DNA of 64,000 nt from Ceraceosorus guamensis (Eukaryota > Basidiomycota > Exobasidiomycetes > Ceraceosorales > Ceraceosoraceae), in contig NW_020290008.1 in the NCBI RefSeq assembly GCF_003144195.1, positions 186,001 to 250,000 on the forward strand, given 5' to 3'. A program made the translations under genes and the position numbers. The notes below the pieces were generated by a model that made no database searches, had not been told where the DNA came from, and was given only the letters and a program-made list of their open reading frames with translations. This document shows positions 36,641 to 48,700 of the stretch, one piece after another. Every line of letters begins with the position of its first letter. The first letter of the stretch is position 1.

Positions 36641-39483
36641 ATGAGCGAAGGGACTGCCCAAGGAGCGCCTCGAGCTCGCGGCTCGAGTCGAGGTCGAGGA
36701 AGGGGCGGTGCAGGAGGAAGGCAAGCAGCATTTGGCGGCAGTCTCACCACATTCGATGCTAGTGTCACTGATGGCCAAACAAACGGAGCCGAGAGCAATG
36801 CTGCGACGACCAGCGCGGGAGATGGACAACCGCCCACTGGCCCAAGACAGAATCGTGGATCTGTAAAACCCAATGGCCCTGTGGCTTCCTCACGAGGCAC
36901 CGGAAAACGGGGTCGAGGTCGTGGAGGTGGAGCTCGAGCGGAAAGATCAGCTGAAGGAAGCAGTGCCGTCTCAGCGCAACGCCCAGCCGTCTTGACAGGA
37001 GCGGAAGGACACAAGGCCGCCCTGGCTGCGGCGGCGGCGGCGGCTGCCGCCGCAGAAGCCGCAGCAGAAGCTACAGCGGGAGGAGAGGTTGTGGATCTGT
37101 GCCACATATGCGCAGAACCTGTCCAGCTGTACTCTTTGGCGGCATGCAATCACCGCACTTGTCACATCTGCGCTATTCGCTTGAGAGCTCTGTACAAGAA
37201 GAAGGATTGTACATTCTGCAAGGTGAGTGTGAGGGTCAGCACATTTGTCGAGCCTTGATGCGTCCTTGTCGCTAAGTCAATCTATGGTGGGCGCCTAGAC
37301 TCCGATAGAACGCTTGATCTTCACCTCCTCACCTGATCGACCCTTTGAGAGCTTTCTGCGAGATGATTTGCCATTCTACGATCAGAAGCTCTCCATTGCG
37401 TTCGAGACGAGGGAAGCGATGGAAGAAACTCTCATTCTGCTGCGGTTCAATTGTCCTGAGCCAACTTGCGAGGAGGCCTGTAATGGGTGGGGAGATCTCA
37501 AGCGTCATGTTCGGAGAGATCACGACATGGGCCTTTGGTGAGTGCCGACACTTCAAGGCACAGGCGCCTCTTCGCTGATCCACTTCGCTGCTTGGTTGCA
37601 CCTTGCTACAGCGACATGTGCATCAAGAACAAGCGCATCTTTGCCCATGAGCATTCCCTGCACACAAATGCGAGCTTGACCGCTCACATCGATGCGGAAC
37701 ACAGATACTGCGAATTCTGCAGGGAGCACTTCTACGGGGACGATGAGCTGTTTGTGCATATGCGCGATCGTCACGAACAGTGTCATCTGTGCAAGGCAAG
37801 AGGCACAGAGGAGGAGCGCTACAGATATTACAAGGATTACAACATGCTCGAGAAGCACTTTAAAGACAAGCATTTCCTCTGCGAGTCATCGGAATGCTTG
37901 GCAAAAAAATTCATCGTCTTCGACAGCGATATGGATTTCAAAGCGCATCGACTGGCAGAGCATAGTGCAGATCTGTCATCTCGCGAACGCAGAGATGCTG
38001 CCAGGATAGAAACCAATTTTGCGTACGAGGATCCAGCTACATCGAGGGCGGGCAGGAGTCGCAGAGGCGGTCGAGGCGAGGATCCAATCGTAGCTGCCGA
38101 GCAGCCCACGACGTCATATCTGGCCGGCAGGACCCATGTCCCAGGCGCTGCTCCTCCAAATCGCCGCGAAGCATTTGGAGGTAGCCTGACCGGAGCTAGC
38201 ACCAATGGCGCGACCTCTGCAGCTTCGCACCGCGTCGAGCACGATACCGGTCTAGCTTCGAGCGGCGATGCTTCCACTGTCGAGTGAGTATTGACTCATC
38301 ACGTCAGTGCCCGTACCTCTCTGACGTCCCTCCTCGTTCGCAGACGTCATCAAGTGTATCTTGCTCGTGTAGCGTCGCTGCTGAAAGACTCCGAATCGCG
38401 CGTTGCCGCGTTTCGGCAAAGCGTGAAGGCGTTCCGCTCCGGCGAGACTTCCGGTCGCGACCTCGCCGACTCCATCTACCGTCTAGCTGATAACGATCTG
38501 GAAACCGGGTCCAGCTTAGTAAATGGGCTAGTCGATCTGTTGGACGACACCGACAAAAGGCGTAGTTTGCAAAGTGCCTGGAACTCGGTACGCATTGAAG
38601 TGAGTGCCTTTTGCAGAGTGAGAGAGCCTATCCATCGAGCTTCCGTGCTAATCACCAGGCGTGCTTGCAGCGGACCCAATTCCCATCGCTCACTCCCCAA
38701 GCTGCAGATGGCCGTTACGCAGGCATCGCGGGTGGTCAGATTCGCAACGCGAAAGCCAGCTCGTCTGCACACAGCCATATCTGGGCCAATGTAGAGAGGG
38801 CAGCCAGCTCATCCTCGGGACACGGCGCTGGTCGACCGGTCGCCTTGCGAGAGTCTTTCCCCACCCTCAAACCGGGAGGTGGAGGATCTGTGGTTCCAGG
38901 CTCGGCAAAACATGCTGCCTTGAAGCAATCCAATCTGAGAGCTTCCGGCTCTTCGACCCCATGGGCTGGCTCGGGTACCTCGACGCCTGTGGCTTCCAAT
39001 TCTGGAACTAACACGCCAGCTTTGAAGCCCTTTACCGTTCATGCGCCAGCGCAAGGCAGCAAATCGGGAGGCGCGCATGGAGGAGCAGCGCTGCGCAGCA
39101 ATGCGAGCGCTTTTCCTGGTCTGCCGAGCAATGCAGATGCTGCTGCGCTCCAGGCGCAAAAGAAAGCGCTGTTCGCCTACAGCAAGGACAAGGGCAAGGG
39201 CAAAGGATCCCAAGGAGGAGCAGGACCGAATTACAATGGAGCAAACAGCGGCACCTCCACTCCCAAACCGTGGGGAAGCGCACAGTCGCCAGATCCCCAT
39301 GGACGGATCGACGGCTACGCCTCGCCAGAAGTACCACCCATCGATGCTGTGCCGCCATCCGCACTGCATCAGAGACTCGCGCAAGCGAGTGGCGCGCAAT
39401 CGAGCGCAGGTGGCGGGGGAGGCAAGAAGAAAGCGAAGAAGCTCGTTCTGGACTCTTTCGGAGGCGTCCATCGAGGAGGTTGA
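36641..39483 (+). CDS. HEL2: HEL2/ZNF598 E3 ubiquitin ligase of ribosome quality control
   Basis: RING-type ligase that senses collided ribosomes and ubiquitinates small-subunit proteins to start ribosome-associated quality control. Model: exons 36641-37222, 37299-37537, 37612-38283, 38344-38599 and 38671-39483; 853 residues. The RING (about residues 155-194) has CHIC...CNHRTCHIC...CTFC and flows across the first intron into TPIERLIFTS. Zinc-finger pairs follow: CPEPTCEEACNGWGDLKRHV, YCEFCREHFYGDDELFVHM, CHLCKARG...HFKDKHFLC and CLAKKFIVF. The N-terminus is Arg/Gly-rich with a polyalanine run just before the RING. The C-terminus is Ser/Gly-rich and ends in a basic KKKAKKLVLDSFG segment. Its 3' end lies 81 bp from the convergent glycosidase gene. 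Confidence 0.94.
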
Positions 39484-39564
39484 GTTGGCCTAAAATAACG
39501 TGCGCTGATCAGCACATTACGTGCGGAGGAGAATGTCGTTCTGCACAATGGCATCAAATATGCA

Positions 39565-42521
39565 TTACAATTCTGGATGCATCTTGGCCTTTTCTAGGCC
39601 GTATACATACACCCTGTCGCCGATGTAAAGAGCAACGAGCAGCGCCAAGACGACGCTGACGATGACTGTCCAGTCCTGTATGCTCATACCACTTGGGCGT
39701 GGAAAAGTTGCTCTTGGCTTCTGGCCAGGCAGTGCTTGAACGATGAGAACGTGGGCAACTCCAAGCCCGTCGTTGGCGTGCCTGACGTAGAGTGATTGTT
39801 TCGAGCTATCGTACACCCAACTTCCATCTGTGAGCTTCACAGCGAATTCAGTTCCCTCAAACCAGTAGCGTGGTAGGTAGAATTCGCTGGTGCGGGCCAT
39901 TTCCGAATTTGCACTGATTAGGTCCGGATGATTCTTCCACCTGAACTTGAAGATCAACTTGCTCGAGTCCCACTCTGAAGAGAGTGGGATACCTGCTGTC
40001 TTGGCTGCATATGGACGCTGTCGCGATTGAAGACCACGTCACGGATTAGCGGGGGCGGTGCTGCCTTTTTCACTTGCGTGAGAGCTCTTACACTTACCAA
40101 GATGGCATTGAGAGCTCTACCGCCCTTGTACAATGGCTTCGCAGAGAGGTAATTCTCCTTGTCTTTTGCTTTGTCTTCATCGCAGAAGACGGAAAAGTCT
40201 TCAGAAAGCCAATTATCCCCGTGCTCGGTGGTATTATCTGGGTTGTAATTCCACAACGTATAGCCAAGCAGATTCTTTTCCATCGCTCCGATCAGAGCGT
40301 CCATCAAATCTGACTGAACCGAGTAGTCTCCACTTGTCAGCGCTAGCCTATCATTGACGTCGAATGGGATGCCTACTTCGCCAATCAAGACTGGCACTTT
40401 GCCTAATGATAGGAACGCATGCTCTGCAATATTCTTGAGCTGAATTTCGTAATTCTTGCGCAAGCCTTCTGCACCAAAGTACAAAGCTTTGAGGATGAAC
40501 ATGCCTCTGCTAGCACCTTGCACATTGACCGAGTAGAAAGAATGCACCTTCGAGAACAGCACATTGAGGTCGTAGAAATGCGGCGCAAAGACGAACCCTT
40601 CAGGTCTTGGCACGTTGATGATCGTCTTTGTGGCATAGTCCTGCTTCAGTGCCAGCGAACCGAGGTTCTGGCGGTCTGTTTGACTCAAGGTGGCGCTCGG
40701 CCAAAGCGGGTGGTATTCATTCGGTATCGGCTCGGACAGAAGCAGTAGGTTGGCGTGCCTTTGCCGTATCCTGCAACCAGAGAGTGGGCTTGATGGGTGA
40801 GCGACGACCGGAAAGCAAATCGAAAGAAGTCGGGAAGCTGCTCACCTCTGCGCGTATGTGGTCACGAACGGAGCCCAACAATCCCGGTACCACTCCACCT
40901 TTCCGTGGTCCGTTTGCGGGCGTGGATCCTTAGTGAAGAAATCTTCTCGAAGCACGATAGCTTTCTTGCGCTCTCTGTCCCATGCCCATGCTCCATGTCG
41001 CGCCCAAAGACAACTGGCATCCCCCGGCGAAGGCGCTGCGGCTGCACCCTGCTTGAAGCTCCGTCCGGAGCTGTCCTTCAGCCAGGCTGTTTTGCCTTTG
41101 GGATCCAGCAGGCTCTTGTGGCTAACCCGAGTGGGAAATGGCCAACTTTTCACATAATATGGAACGATTTGCGCATAGCCAGCACCCAAGGCAAAGGACT
41201 GGAGGGCATTAGGAAAGTGTCCTATGTGTAGGTCTGTCTCATACTTCCAATTGCCCCAAGAGTGCAGCCCTATCAGGCCACGATGCGGCTCGTTCATTGG
41301 CTCGAACCCGAGGCATGCTTCCAAATCCCCGATCGTATCTGCAAGGCTGCCAAACGCATGAAGATAGGAAGCCTGGAGGAGGGTTTGAATCGACACTTCG
41401 CCTTGGGTAGGAAGCAAACCCTGAGGCCTTGCAGAAGGAGAAGAGGGTGTGGAGCTGAAAGCCTCCGGCGAGACTTGTAGTTGCCAGGCGAAGACGTCGC
41501 CAGCCCAGAAAAGCGTCGCCATCGTGGATGCCGCGAGCTTTTGATAGCCACTGTTAGCAGTGAAGGCAGGAGTGAGCGAGCCGTGGTAGCGTCACCCGCA
41601 ATCACTCTCATCACGTACGAGGGCCAGACAAAGGGTCCGCTGACTTCCTTGCTCTCAGAAGAACTAAGAATTTCGGAACTTGTCGCCTGACTCTTGTCAG
41701 GCGCCCCTGCGCTGGCCACGCTGTGAACATAGGCTGCACCAGTTTCCTTGAAGGCTCGAATATCGAGTCCAGCCGCTTCAAAAGTCTACGAACACCCGGG
41801 TGCCACTAAGCGTGAGCAAGACTCTGAGTGAACGTGAACTCGCTGTCTCTAGTCTCACCCAGCCCGGAGCGCCGCTCCCACCGCTAAATCTGCTCCATAC
41901 GTCCTGGTGGGCGCATACGACAGCCTTTATACCATACTTTGGCATGAGCTCGAACAGCTCCTTAAGGTATGCGATGTAGCCCTGGTCCAGCTCGAAAGGC
42001 CCCGAATGCGCCAAGGACTCCCACGTGACAAGGAAGCGGATCAGCGGATGGCCCCACTCCTGAAGACGTGCAAAGTGGGTTGGCGCCTGATGGGAAAAGG
42101 GAAGAGAAATGTACTCAGCAGTACGACTGACCAACGAGGAGCAGCTGAGCTCACTTCTTCTACCGAGAAAGGCCTGCCAACAAAGTCTACGCTTCGATGC
42201 TTCCAAAAATCATCGTTGTAGATGTGCGAGAATGTCTCGGGTCGTTTTGGCCTTGTGATTGAGGTCCACGCAACCAGTGTCGTCAGTCAATCGTCGTCTT
42301 GCTGTCCATACTATACACGTGCCTCCTGCCATTGCTCACAATTTGCTTCCACCGCTGACGTTGAGACCCCGAAGACCGATGACTCTGCCGTGCCCATCCA
42401 CTACATGGCTTTCTCTGACGCGTAGAGCTTCTGTGCTTCCAAGGGCTACATTCGACAAATCGTGAGCCGCATACTCTAATGGTTCGAAAGACGAGATCTT
42501 TCCCTCCCGAGCGATGTCCAT
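39565..42521 (-). CDS. EGH1: GH5 glucosidase of the EGCrP2/EGH1 (sterylglucosidase) type
   Basis: Glycoside hydrolase family 5 enzyme of the fungal EGCrP/Egh1 group, which removes glucose from ergosteryl glucoside or glucosylceramide. Model: seven exons, 42521-42340, 42251-42155, 42086-41859, 41785-41619, 41550-40846, 40770-40098 and 40017-39565; 834 residues. Landmarks across junctions: LRGLNVSGGSKL-PKRPETF, HQDVWSRFSGGSGAPGW-TFEAAGLDIRAF, WPS-GYQKLAASTMATLFWAG, the acid/base glutamate in FEPMNEPHRG, SEPIPNEYHPLWP, the nucleophile glutamate in VLIGEVGIPFD, and RPYAAKTAGIP. A hydrophobic segment near the C-terminus (WTVIVSVVLALLVALYIG) suggests membrane anchoring, which is an inference. No signal peptide is seen. 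Intron 4 uses a GTACGT donor. Sterol versus ceramide substrate cannot be decided from sequence. Confidence 0.9.
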
Positions 42522-43862
42522 CGTAAGAAGCTTGCACCTGGGTCGCGTCTAGAACAGATACACGTCCCACGCTTGGCCTCCGTATGTCGGCGGAGGCGGC
42601 CTTCTTGAATGATCGGGAAAATGCGTGTCTCGCAACCACTTGCACCTCGCTCAATCTTGCCGTCGTCAATCGCGGGTGGTTGAACGTCTCGCCTGGCTTC
42701 GTGCCGGATCGCAAGGGCTCAATCAAGAATGGCACCGCTAGACCAGTGTCTGGCTAGAAGATTTGCTGTATGGTAGGGAAGTACCTTCTTCTGCTCTGTG
42801 CGTGGTTGCGGTGCTGGAAGGATCGGACCGTCACGTCACAGGTCGAGCCGAGCGCAGTGGATGGTCATGCAATCAAGAATCGAGTGAGTACGCATACGCG
42901 AGTACGCATACCAATTAAAGCCGATATAGCTGCATATGCAGCATGCTGCATGCTGCATATATAATCACGAATGAGACGCGCAACCAGCGCGCCCCTCACG
43001 CGCACCATAGCCAGCCAGCCAGCTGCCAGCCCAAGTGCGCAGACACAGGCGCAAGATGCACGAGGGACGGGTAGCGCATTTCGCAAGTCACGTGAGCATC
43101 AGAGAGCTCCTTTTTGGTCGCGTCCAGACTCAAATTCACTGATTGATGCATGAGCCGCGAGAGCTATAGGAAGTCTTGAGTGTACCGGTACAGATAGAGC
43201 GAGGCGGGCTGCGATCAGCTTTGCAAGGGCCCACGCGTGCACCGCACCGTCTGTACCTAAACCTACACCGTACCTTTGCGGGGCGACGCGCGCCATGCAC
43301 CAGAAGCATCACATAGACGCACACGCGCATTCATTTGCAGTTGCGCCTTTTGCGCTCGCTGCCTTGAAATCACTCGCTATAGTCGCGTCAGCGCTCTTGT
43401 CCGCTGCGCTTCTGCTGTGCACACCTCCTTGTGGCTCCCGTCAATCGGTGCGAGCGTGAGTCTGTCTTCTCCTCTTCCACACCTACCTCCGCACTCCCTC
43501 CGTACCTTTTTGCCCGTCTCGTCGTTCCTTGTTGGTCCACTGCACTAGCTGAACACCCACGTGCCAGCTGTTTGCTTCACAACGCACACACAGCCTAGAC
43601 GGCATCTTTACGAGGCTCCTGACAGTAGTAGCTCAGTGGACGACTCACACGACTGCTCTGCAAATTTTTGAGCATCGAAGACAGAAGCTGGTTGAGCATC
43701 GAGGACAAACGCTGGTCATTTCCCTGCTAGTGCGACCTCTCCGAGCCTAAGCGCATCGCCAAAGTAACATCTGCTCGACCAACGGCATCTTTTGCAGGAT
43801 AGCCCCGACGCCGTGCGAGTAGTCCGGCTCTTCGACCCTCATCCGCAACATTAGGCGCAAAG
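42522..43862. other. Intergenic, divergent promoters of EGH1-type gene and ARF6
   Basis: No gene seen. It contains the tandem and palindromic cluster at 42886-42960. Pyrimidine-rich stretches (43460-43510) precede ARF6. Confidence 0.5.
42886..42960. repeat. Short tandem repeat and GCATGC/TGCATA palindrome cluster
   Basis: GAGTACGCATAC occurs twice almost head to tail (42886-42897 and 42900-42911). Then 42931-42960 is a run of overlapping palindromic words, TGCATATGCA and GCATGCTGCATGC. It lies upstream of the GH5 gene. Confidence 0.6.
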
Positions 43863-45013
43863 ATGGGTGGAAGTCTCTCAAAAGCGATGGGAAAGATCTT
43901 TGGGAACAGGGAGATGAGAATTTTGATGCTCGGTCTGGACGCTGCGGGCAAGACGAGTGAGTGATCGACAACAGCATACATGCGAGGTCCACCGCAGTGA
44001 AACGCGGCGCAGAGGCTGGAAGTATGGAAAGTCCTGTTGCAAGGTGCATCTTTGCATTGATGCGAGGGGACCTGGCGGTTGCGAACATCTCTCTCCCAGT
44101 GCATGAGGCGTCGTGCGCTTGTGCGAATCCATCGGCGCCGCCACCTCCTTGCTCACTCTTGATTCTTGTTCAACATTCTCATCAGCCATCCTGTACAAGC
44201 TCAAGCTGAACCAAAGCGTCACGACTATCCCGACTGTTGGCTTTAACGTCGAGACTGTCCAGTACAAGAACGTCAAATTCAACGTATGGGTGAGCCCTAC
44301 GCGAGACTGTGCACACGCTCAGCCACTGCTTCGTCACGATCTGACTTCTACTTCCTTTCGCCGCATCCACAAAGGACGTTGGAGGTCAAGACAAGATCCG
44401 ACCCTTATGGCGACACTACTACACAGGCACGCAGGGCTTGGTGTTCGTGGTCGACAGCCAGGACAGGGACAGAATCGATGAGGCTAGACAGGAGCTGCAC
44501 AGGATCATTGGAGATAGGGAAATGAGAGAGTGCCTCTTGCTTGTGTTTGCGAACAAGCAGGATCTGGCCGGAGGTGAGTCTGAGCAAAAGGATTGTTGCC
44601 TTTGAGAGAATGCAGCGAATGTCGAACATGGGTCAAGTCTGTACCGATGGGGTGGGGCAGCGGCGGCAGCAGCAGCAGCATTCCTTTCGCACCTTGAGAC
44701 AGCAGCTCTGGATTGCAGCTCACCGCGAATCTGATGACAAACGAGACTCACGCGCGTCTTTCTCTTGCGCATTCTCAGCCATGTCACCTGCAGAAGTCAC
44801 CGAGAAGCTGGGCCTGCACCGGATGAGGGATCGATCTTGGTTCGTGCATCCCAGTTGCGCAACAAGTGGCGAGGTGAGTCGTGCTCTTCTCAGTCCAATG
44901 TCTTTGGTGTATATGCACTAAAGGCAACAATCCTTGCTGTCTTTCATCCTCAGGGTTTGTTTGAAGGGCTTAGCTGGCTGAGCACCAATGTCAAGAAACA
45001 GCAGGGTGCTTGA
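43863..45013 (+). CDS. ARF6: ARF6-type small GTPase
   Basis: ADP-ribosylation factor of the ARF6 (yeast Arf3) class, acting in membrane traffic and polarity at the plasma membrane. Model: exons 43863-43956, 44186-44289, 44375-44573, 44779-44873 and 44954-45013; 183 residues. Seen: N-terminal MGG with glycine 2 for myristoylation, P-loop GLDAAGKT (the Thr codon spans intron 1), switch region [35 protein letters not shown] and SCATSG. The combination [19 protein letters not shown] and REMREC matches ARF6 better than ARF1. The first intron is 229 nt. Intron 3 contains a short CGG/CAG microsatellite. Confidence 0.95.
44661..44681 (+). repeat. CGG/CAG microsatellite in ARF6 intron 3
   Basis: Two CGG units followed by five CAG units within a non-coding intron. 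It is short and of no evident function. Confidence 0.7.
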
Positions 45014-45776
45014 GCATCTGAGCCTCCCGAATGGCTCTGCATCAGGTGAAGCAAGCATGTGTAAGTGCCTGCATGGGAAAAAGTTGCCGGCACATCCTTT
45101 TTGGAAGGCCAGAAACGCAGACAAGACACAGTACGAAGCTGGACGGTTCCCAACTCTAGGTCTTCCAACTAGAGCGGCGCGAGGGATCACCTGCGCAGAC
45201 GTTTTGCGGCCCCTTTCGCCTTTGCCTACCTCTTGTCGCATTCGTCCGACATTGTCGCATCCCCTCTCTCTTATTCGCCTTTTGTTCCCTCGCCTCGATC
45301 CGCCGGAGCACAGTTCAGTCTACACCCTTGAGTGAACGTGCAGCCTTTTCCTTTACATGCAAGCAAAGCTCAGATACCAGTACCTTGTTGGTCAAGGTCG
45401 TACCTGCGTGATGTGAAGCGCGCTGATACGTCCCGCCTTGCAGCGCTTTCGATGTGCCTTTGACGACGCATTCATTCAAAGTGAGGAAAGTAGAGCTTCT
45501 GAGATAAGTTACAGCTTCGGGAACAAGGCTAGCGACGGTTGGATCTTCCGCAGAGTGTGTGTGGTTGATTTGTGTGATTGTAAAAGGGTGTGCGAAGAGA
45601 TGCAACGGAATGTCTAGGTAAGTGGAAGGAGCAACTCGTGTGCAAGAGGCTGTATGGAGGATGATGAGATTCTAAGCGCGTCGGGATCAGAGTGATGCGA
45701 GTGTCCGGTGATGAGTCTCTCTGCGGGATGCGTCGAGGAAGAATTAATTTGGAGACTGAAGTAATAATGCCCAGTA
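45014..45776. other. Intergenic between convergent ARF6 and CCH1
   Basis: Both 3' flanks. No gene, RNA or repeat recognised. Confidence 0.5.
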
Positions 45777-48700
45777 TCACAAGAAATTGTCGCGATAGCC
45801 TCGGAGTCCGAGTTTTCCAGAGCCGCCTTGCTGAGCGGGCGTATTGAAGCGTTCACTGTCAGGCGGATTCTGTTGGTCTCCTGCATGTCTGGAGGTCTCG
45901 GGAGCGTCATGAGATGTTCCAGGGCGAGACTCTTGATGACTTGGCAGCACATCACCATACATGTAAGCGGCTCGTTGAGCCGCACTGGTAGGATCATCTG
46001 CAAAGGGTTCTGGGGACCGCTGCCAAGGGTTTTCCCCAGCAGCCGGTGCGATTGGGGGCGAGCCGAGATCGCGGGCGTCTCGGGAGACTCTTCTGGCCAA
46101 GCCGCCCCACGCAGTGTGTTGGAAGCTCTCGATCAGAGGCGATGCCCGTCGCACCAGTTCTTCCAGGCTGACATCAGCAGGGCTGATCGTGATCGCCGGC
46201 GACACGGCGCCATCGGGACTACGACGACTGGGCGAAAGTCGCTCCTCTCCCGGCTTCAGACCGGCACTCATGTAATCTTGGTCGACAGCCAGACCAGCTG
46301 GCGGGGTTACGACGGGACTCGAAGTGTTGAGCTGGAGCTGAGGTCTTGTCTGTCGAGACCCTGTGCTGGCTCCAGCTTCTGGGGCGTCCACATTGATGGT
46401 AGGAATTGGGGCATCTGATATACTAGCACGCCTTCGCTCTTCTCGCACTGCAAGGAAGCGCTGACGTAGGTACATTTGTCGTAGCATTCCGCGGACGATG
46501 TTAGCTTCAATGCGCATGTCGACCTTCTCCCATAGCATGCGGCGCTCGAGCAGCTCCTCTAGGCTCAGCGCTTGTTCATCGTCGATGATGAGGTGGTGCG
46601 CTAGGATGATGAGCGCATCCGTGAAGGGGAGGCCCTTTTCCTCCCGATGTTTCTCCTGTATGGCGATCATCATTTCCTGATAGATTCGTTCGAAGCGACG
46701 ACGACGCTCCTTGATCTGCGCCGAGTCCAGCTTGTCTATAGCTGCGCCAAGCTTGTCGACGTCGATACCAGCGACAATTCGGGCGGGCTGTGAAGTGGGC
46801 GGCCAGGCGAAAGCCGGTCTCCCTGCTCCCTCATCTTCCGAGCGAGGGGTAGCGCTGAGCGGTGAGGTGCCCCGCAAACGTGCGAGTGCCTCGGAAGCGG
46901 CACCAGTCACACCGCCTCTGGACGGACTGGACGGCATAGCCTCGTTGGCCCCGGGGGTGGCGGCAGCTCGGAGCGTCGAGAGACGCCCTTCTTGCAGGTA
47001 GACTCGGACTTCGAATATACCGTTGAGGGCATTTAAAAAAGGGACGATGCGAGCTGGCTGAAGGTAGCCTTTCCGCTCGGGGTCGAAAGCTGCCCAGGTC
47101 TTCTTGAATGCGCGCATTTGTTCGCGAGATAGCGTCGGTTTGCCTCCGAGCTGGAAGACGTAAGAAAAGTTCTCGACTACAGTACCTGTGAACATGTTCA
47201 AGAACAGGTACATAGAGATAACGTTCCACGCGATGAAAAGGGTGAGCGCACCTGATGACGTTCCGCAATCAGTGTCGAGGTAGCTTGCTGCTGGAGTGCA
47301 TTCGGGGGGCTGCACTGTGTAGTCGTGCATATACTGGTTCCAACCTTCTCCGGTCGAGAGCGCGCTCAAGAAGATGACACTGCCGAAGAAGGTCGAGAAG
47401 TTCTTCGAGTAGGTCTCATTCTCGCCCCAGCGCGTAAGTCCAAAGACCTCTACGAACATGATTGCGAAGGTGATGAAGAACACCAACCACAGGGCGAACA
47501 GCGAACCGATGGCTGGCAGCGAGGCTACAGCAGTCTTGAAGAGCTGATTCAGAGCATTGTTCTTCTGCACAAGCTTGAATGCGACGGCTGTGAGAAAGAT
47601 CTTTTGGAGCTGCACGTCGACCGTGCTGGCAAGTTCTGTAGGCGAGAGGAGAGGCAGTGTGGTAGCAAAGGTACCAGCAACGACGACTAGATCGTAGATG
47701 TTCCAGAAGTTGTTCTTGTAAGCCCGCCAGCCTAGACCCATCAAGCGAACGATGATGTCGATCGCGTAGATGACTGCGAATCCTACATAGACCCAGTCGC
47801 GTGCCCTCTCTACCTCGGTAGGATCAGAAAATTGTTGTGTAGCCAAAACGATGATGTTGCAAAAGTAGAGGAATGTCATCATGCGCGACCACCAGCCGTG
47901 CTTTTGTGTTGCACGTGCAAAGCACCAGGCGCGGACTGCATCCTTCGGCTGCACCTTGGGCCGCTTAGAAGGTCGCTGTCGTTTGATGAGACGCTTCAGG
48001 TCGACCCATTGGCGTTGTTCATTCGTCAAGAATGCCGCGCCTGAGAATGTCTGAAACTGCTCGATGATGACGGACACGAAAATCGTCAAGACGATGACGG
48101 CGCCGACGAGGTTGTAAACCAAAAAGAAAAGTGCGTTGATCTGCCTGGCATCGGGTTGGGGCTGCTGGTCCCGGCCCACGATGCTCATGGCACGTGTCAT
48201 GACTGCCACCCACCCCTCCAACGAGACAATTTCGAAGAGGATGAGAAGGGCAGAGCGGAAATCGTCGAAGGAGTACACGCTGCCGTCTGTTGGGTTGTCC
48301 CATACACGAGGCGCCAAAAAGCTCCATTGGGATGCAGTAGCCGAGTATTCTCCGATGCAATCGGCTTTGACCGCGATGGCGTCGCCCGTGTCGTTGCAAG
48401 CATACAGCAGGCCGCTGAACAGATTCTGTCCCCAAACAGCGTATGGGACGATGTAGAGGATTGCGAGCACGGATGCATCGATGAAGCGACCGCCACCTGC
48501 GACTAGCGCGTGAAATGTGTTGCGAAGTACGCTGGCCAGATTGATGAGACGCAACGCTCTGAAAGCTTTCAGAGATCGCGTAAAGCGGCTGACACCTCCA
48601 ATGACTGCCAGCTCCGTAATCACGTTGACTACTAGAGTAGCGAGCACGAAGAGGTCGAGAGAGTTCCAGGCGGAAAGGAGATAAGCGTTCGGCGTGAAGG

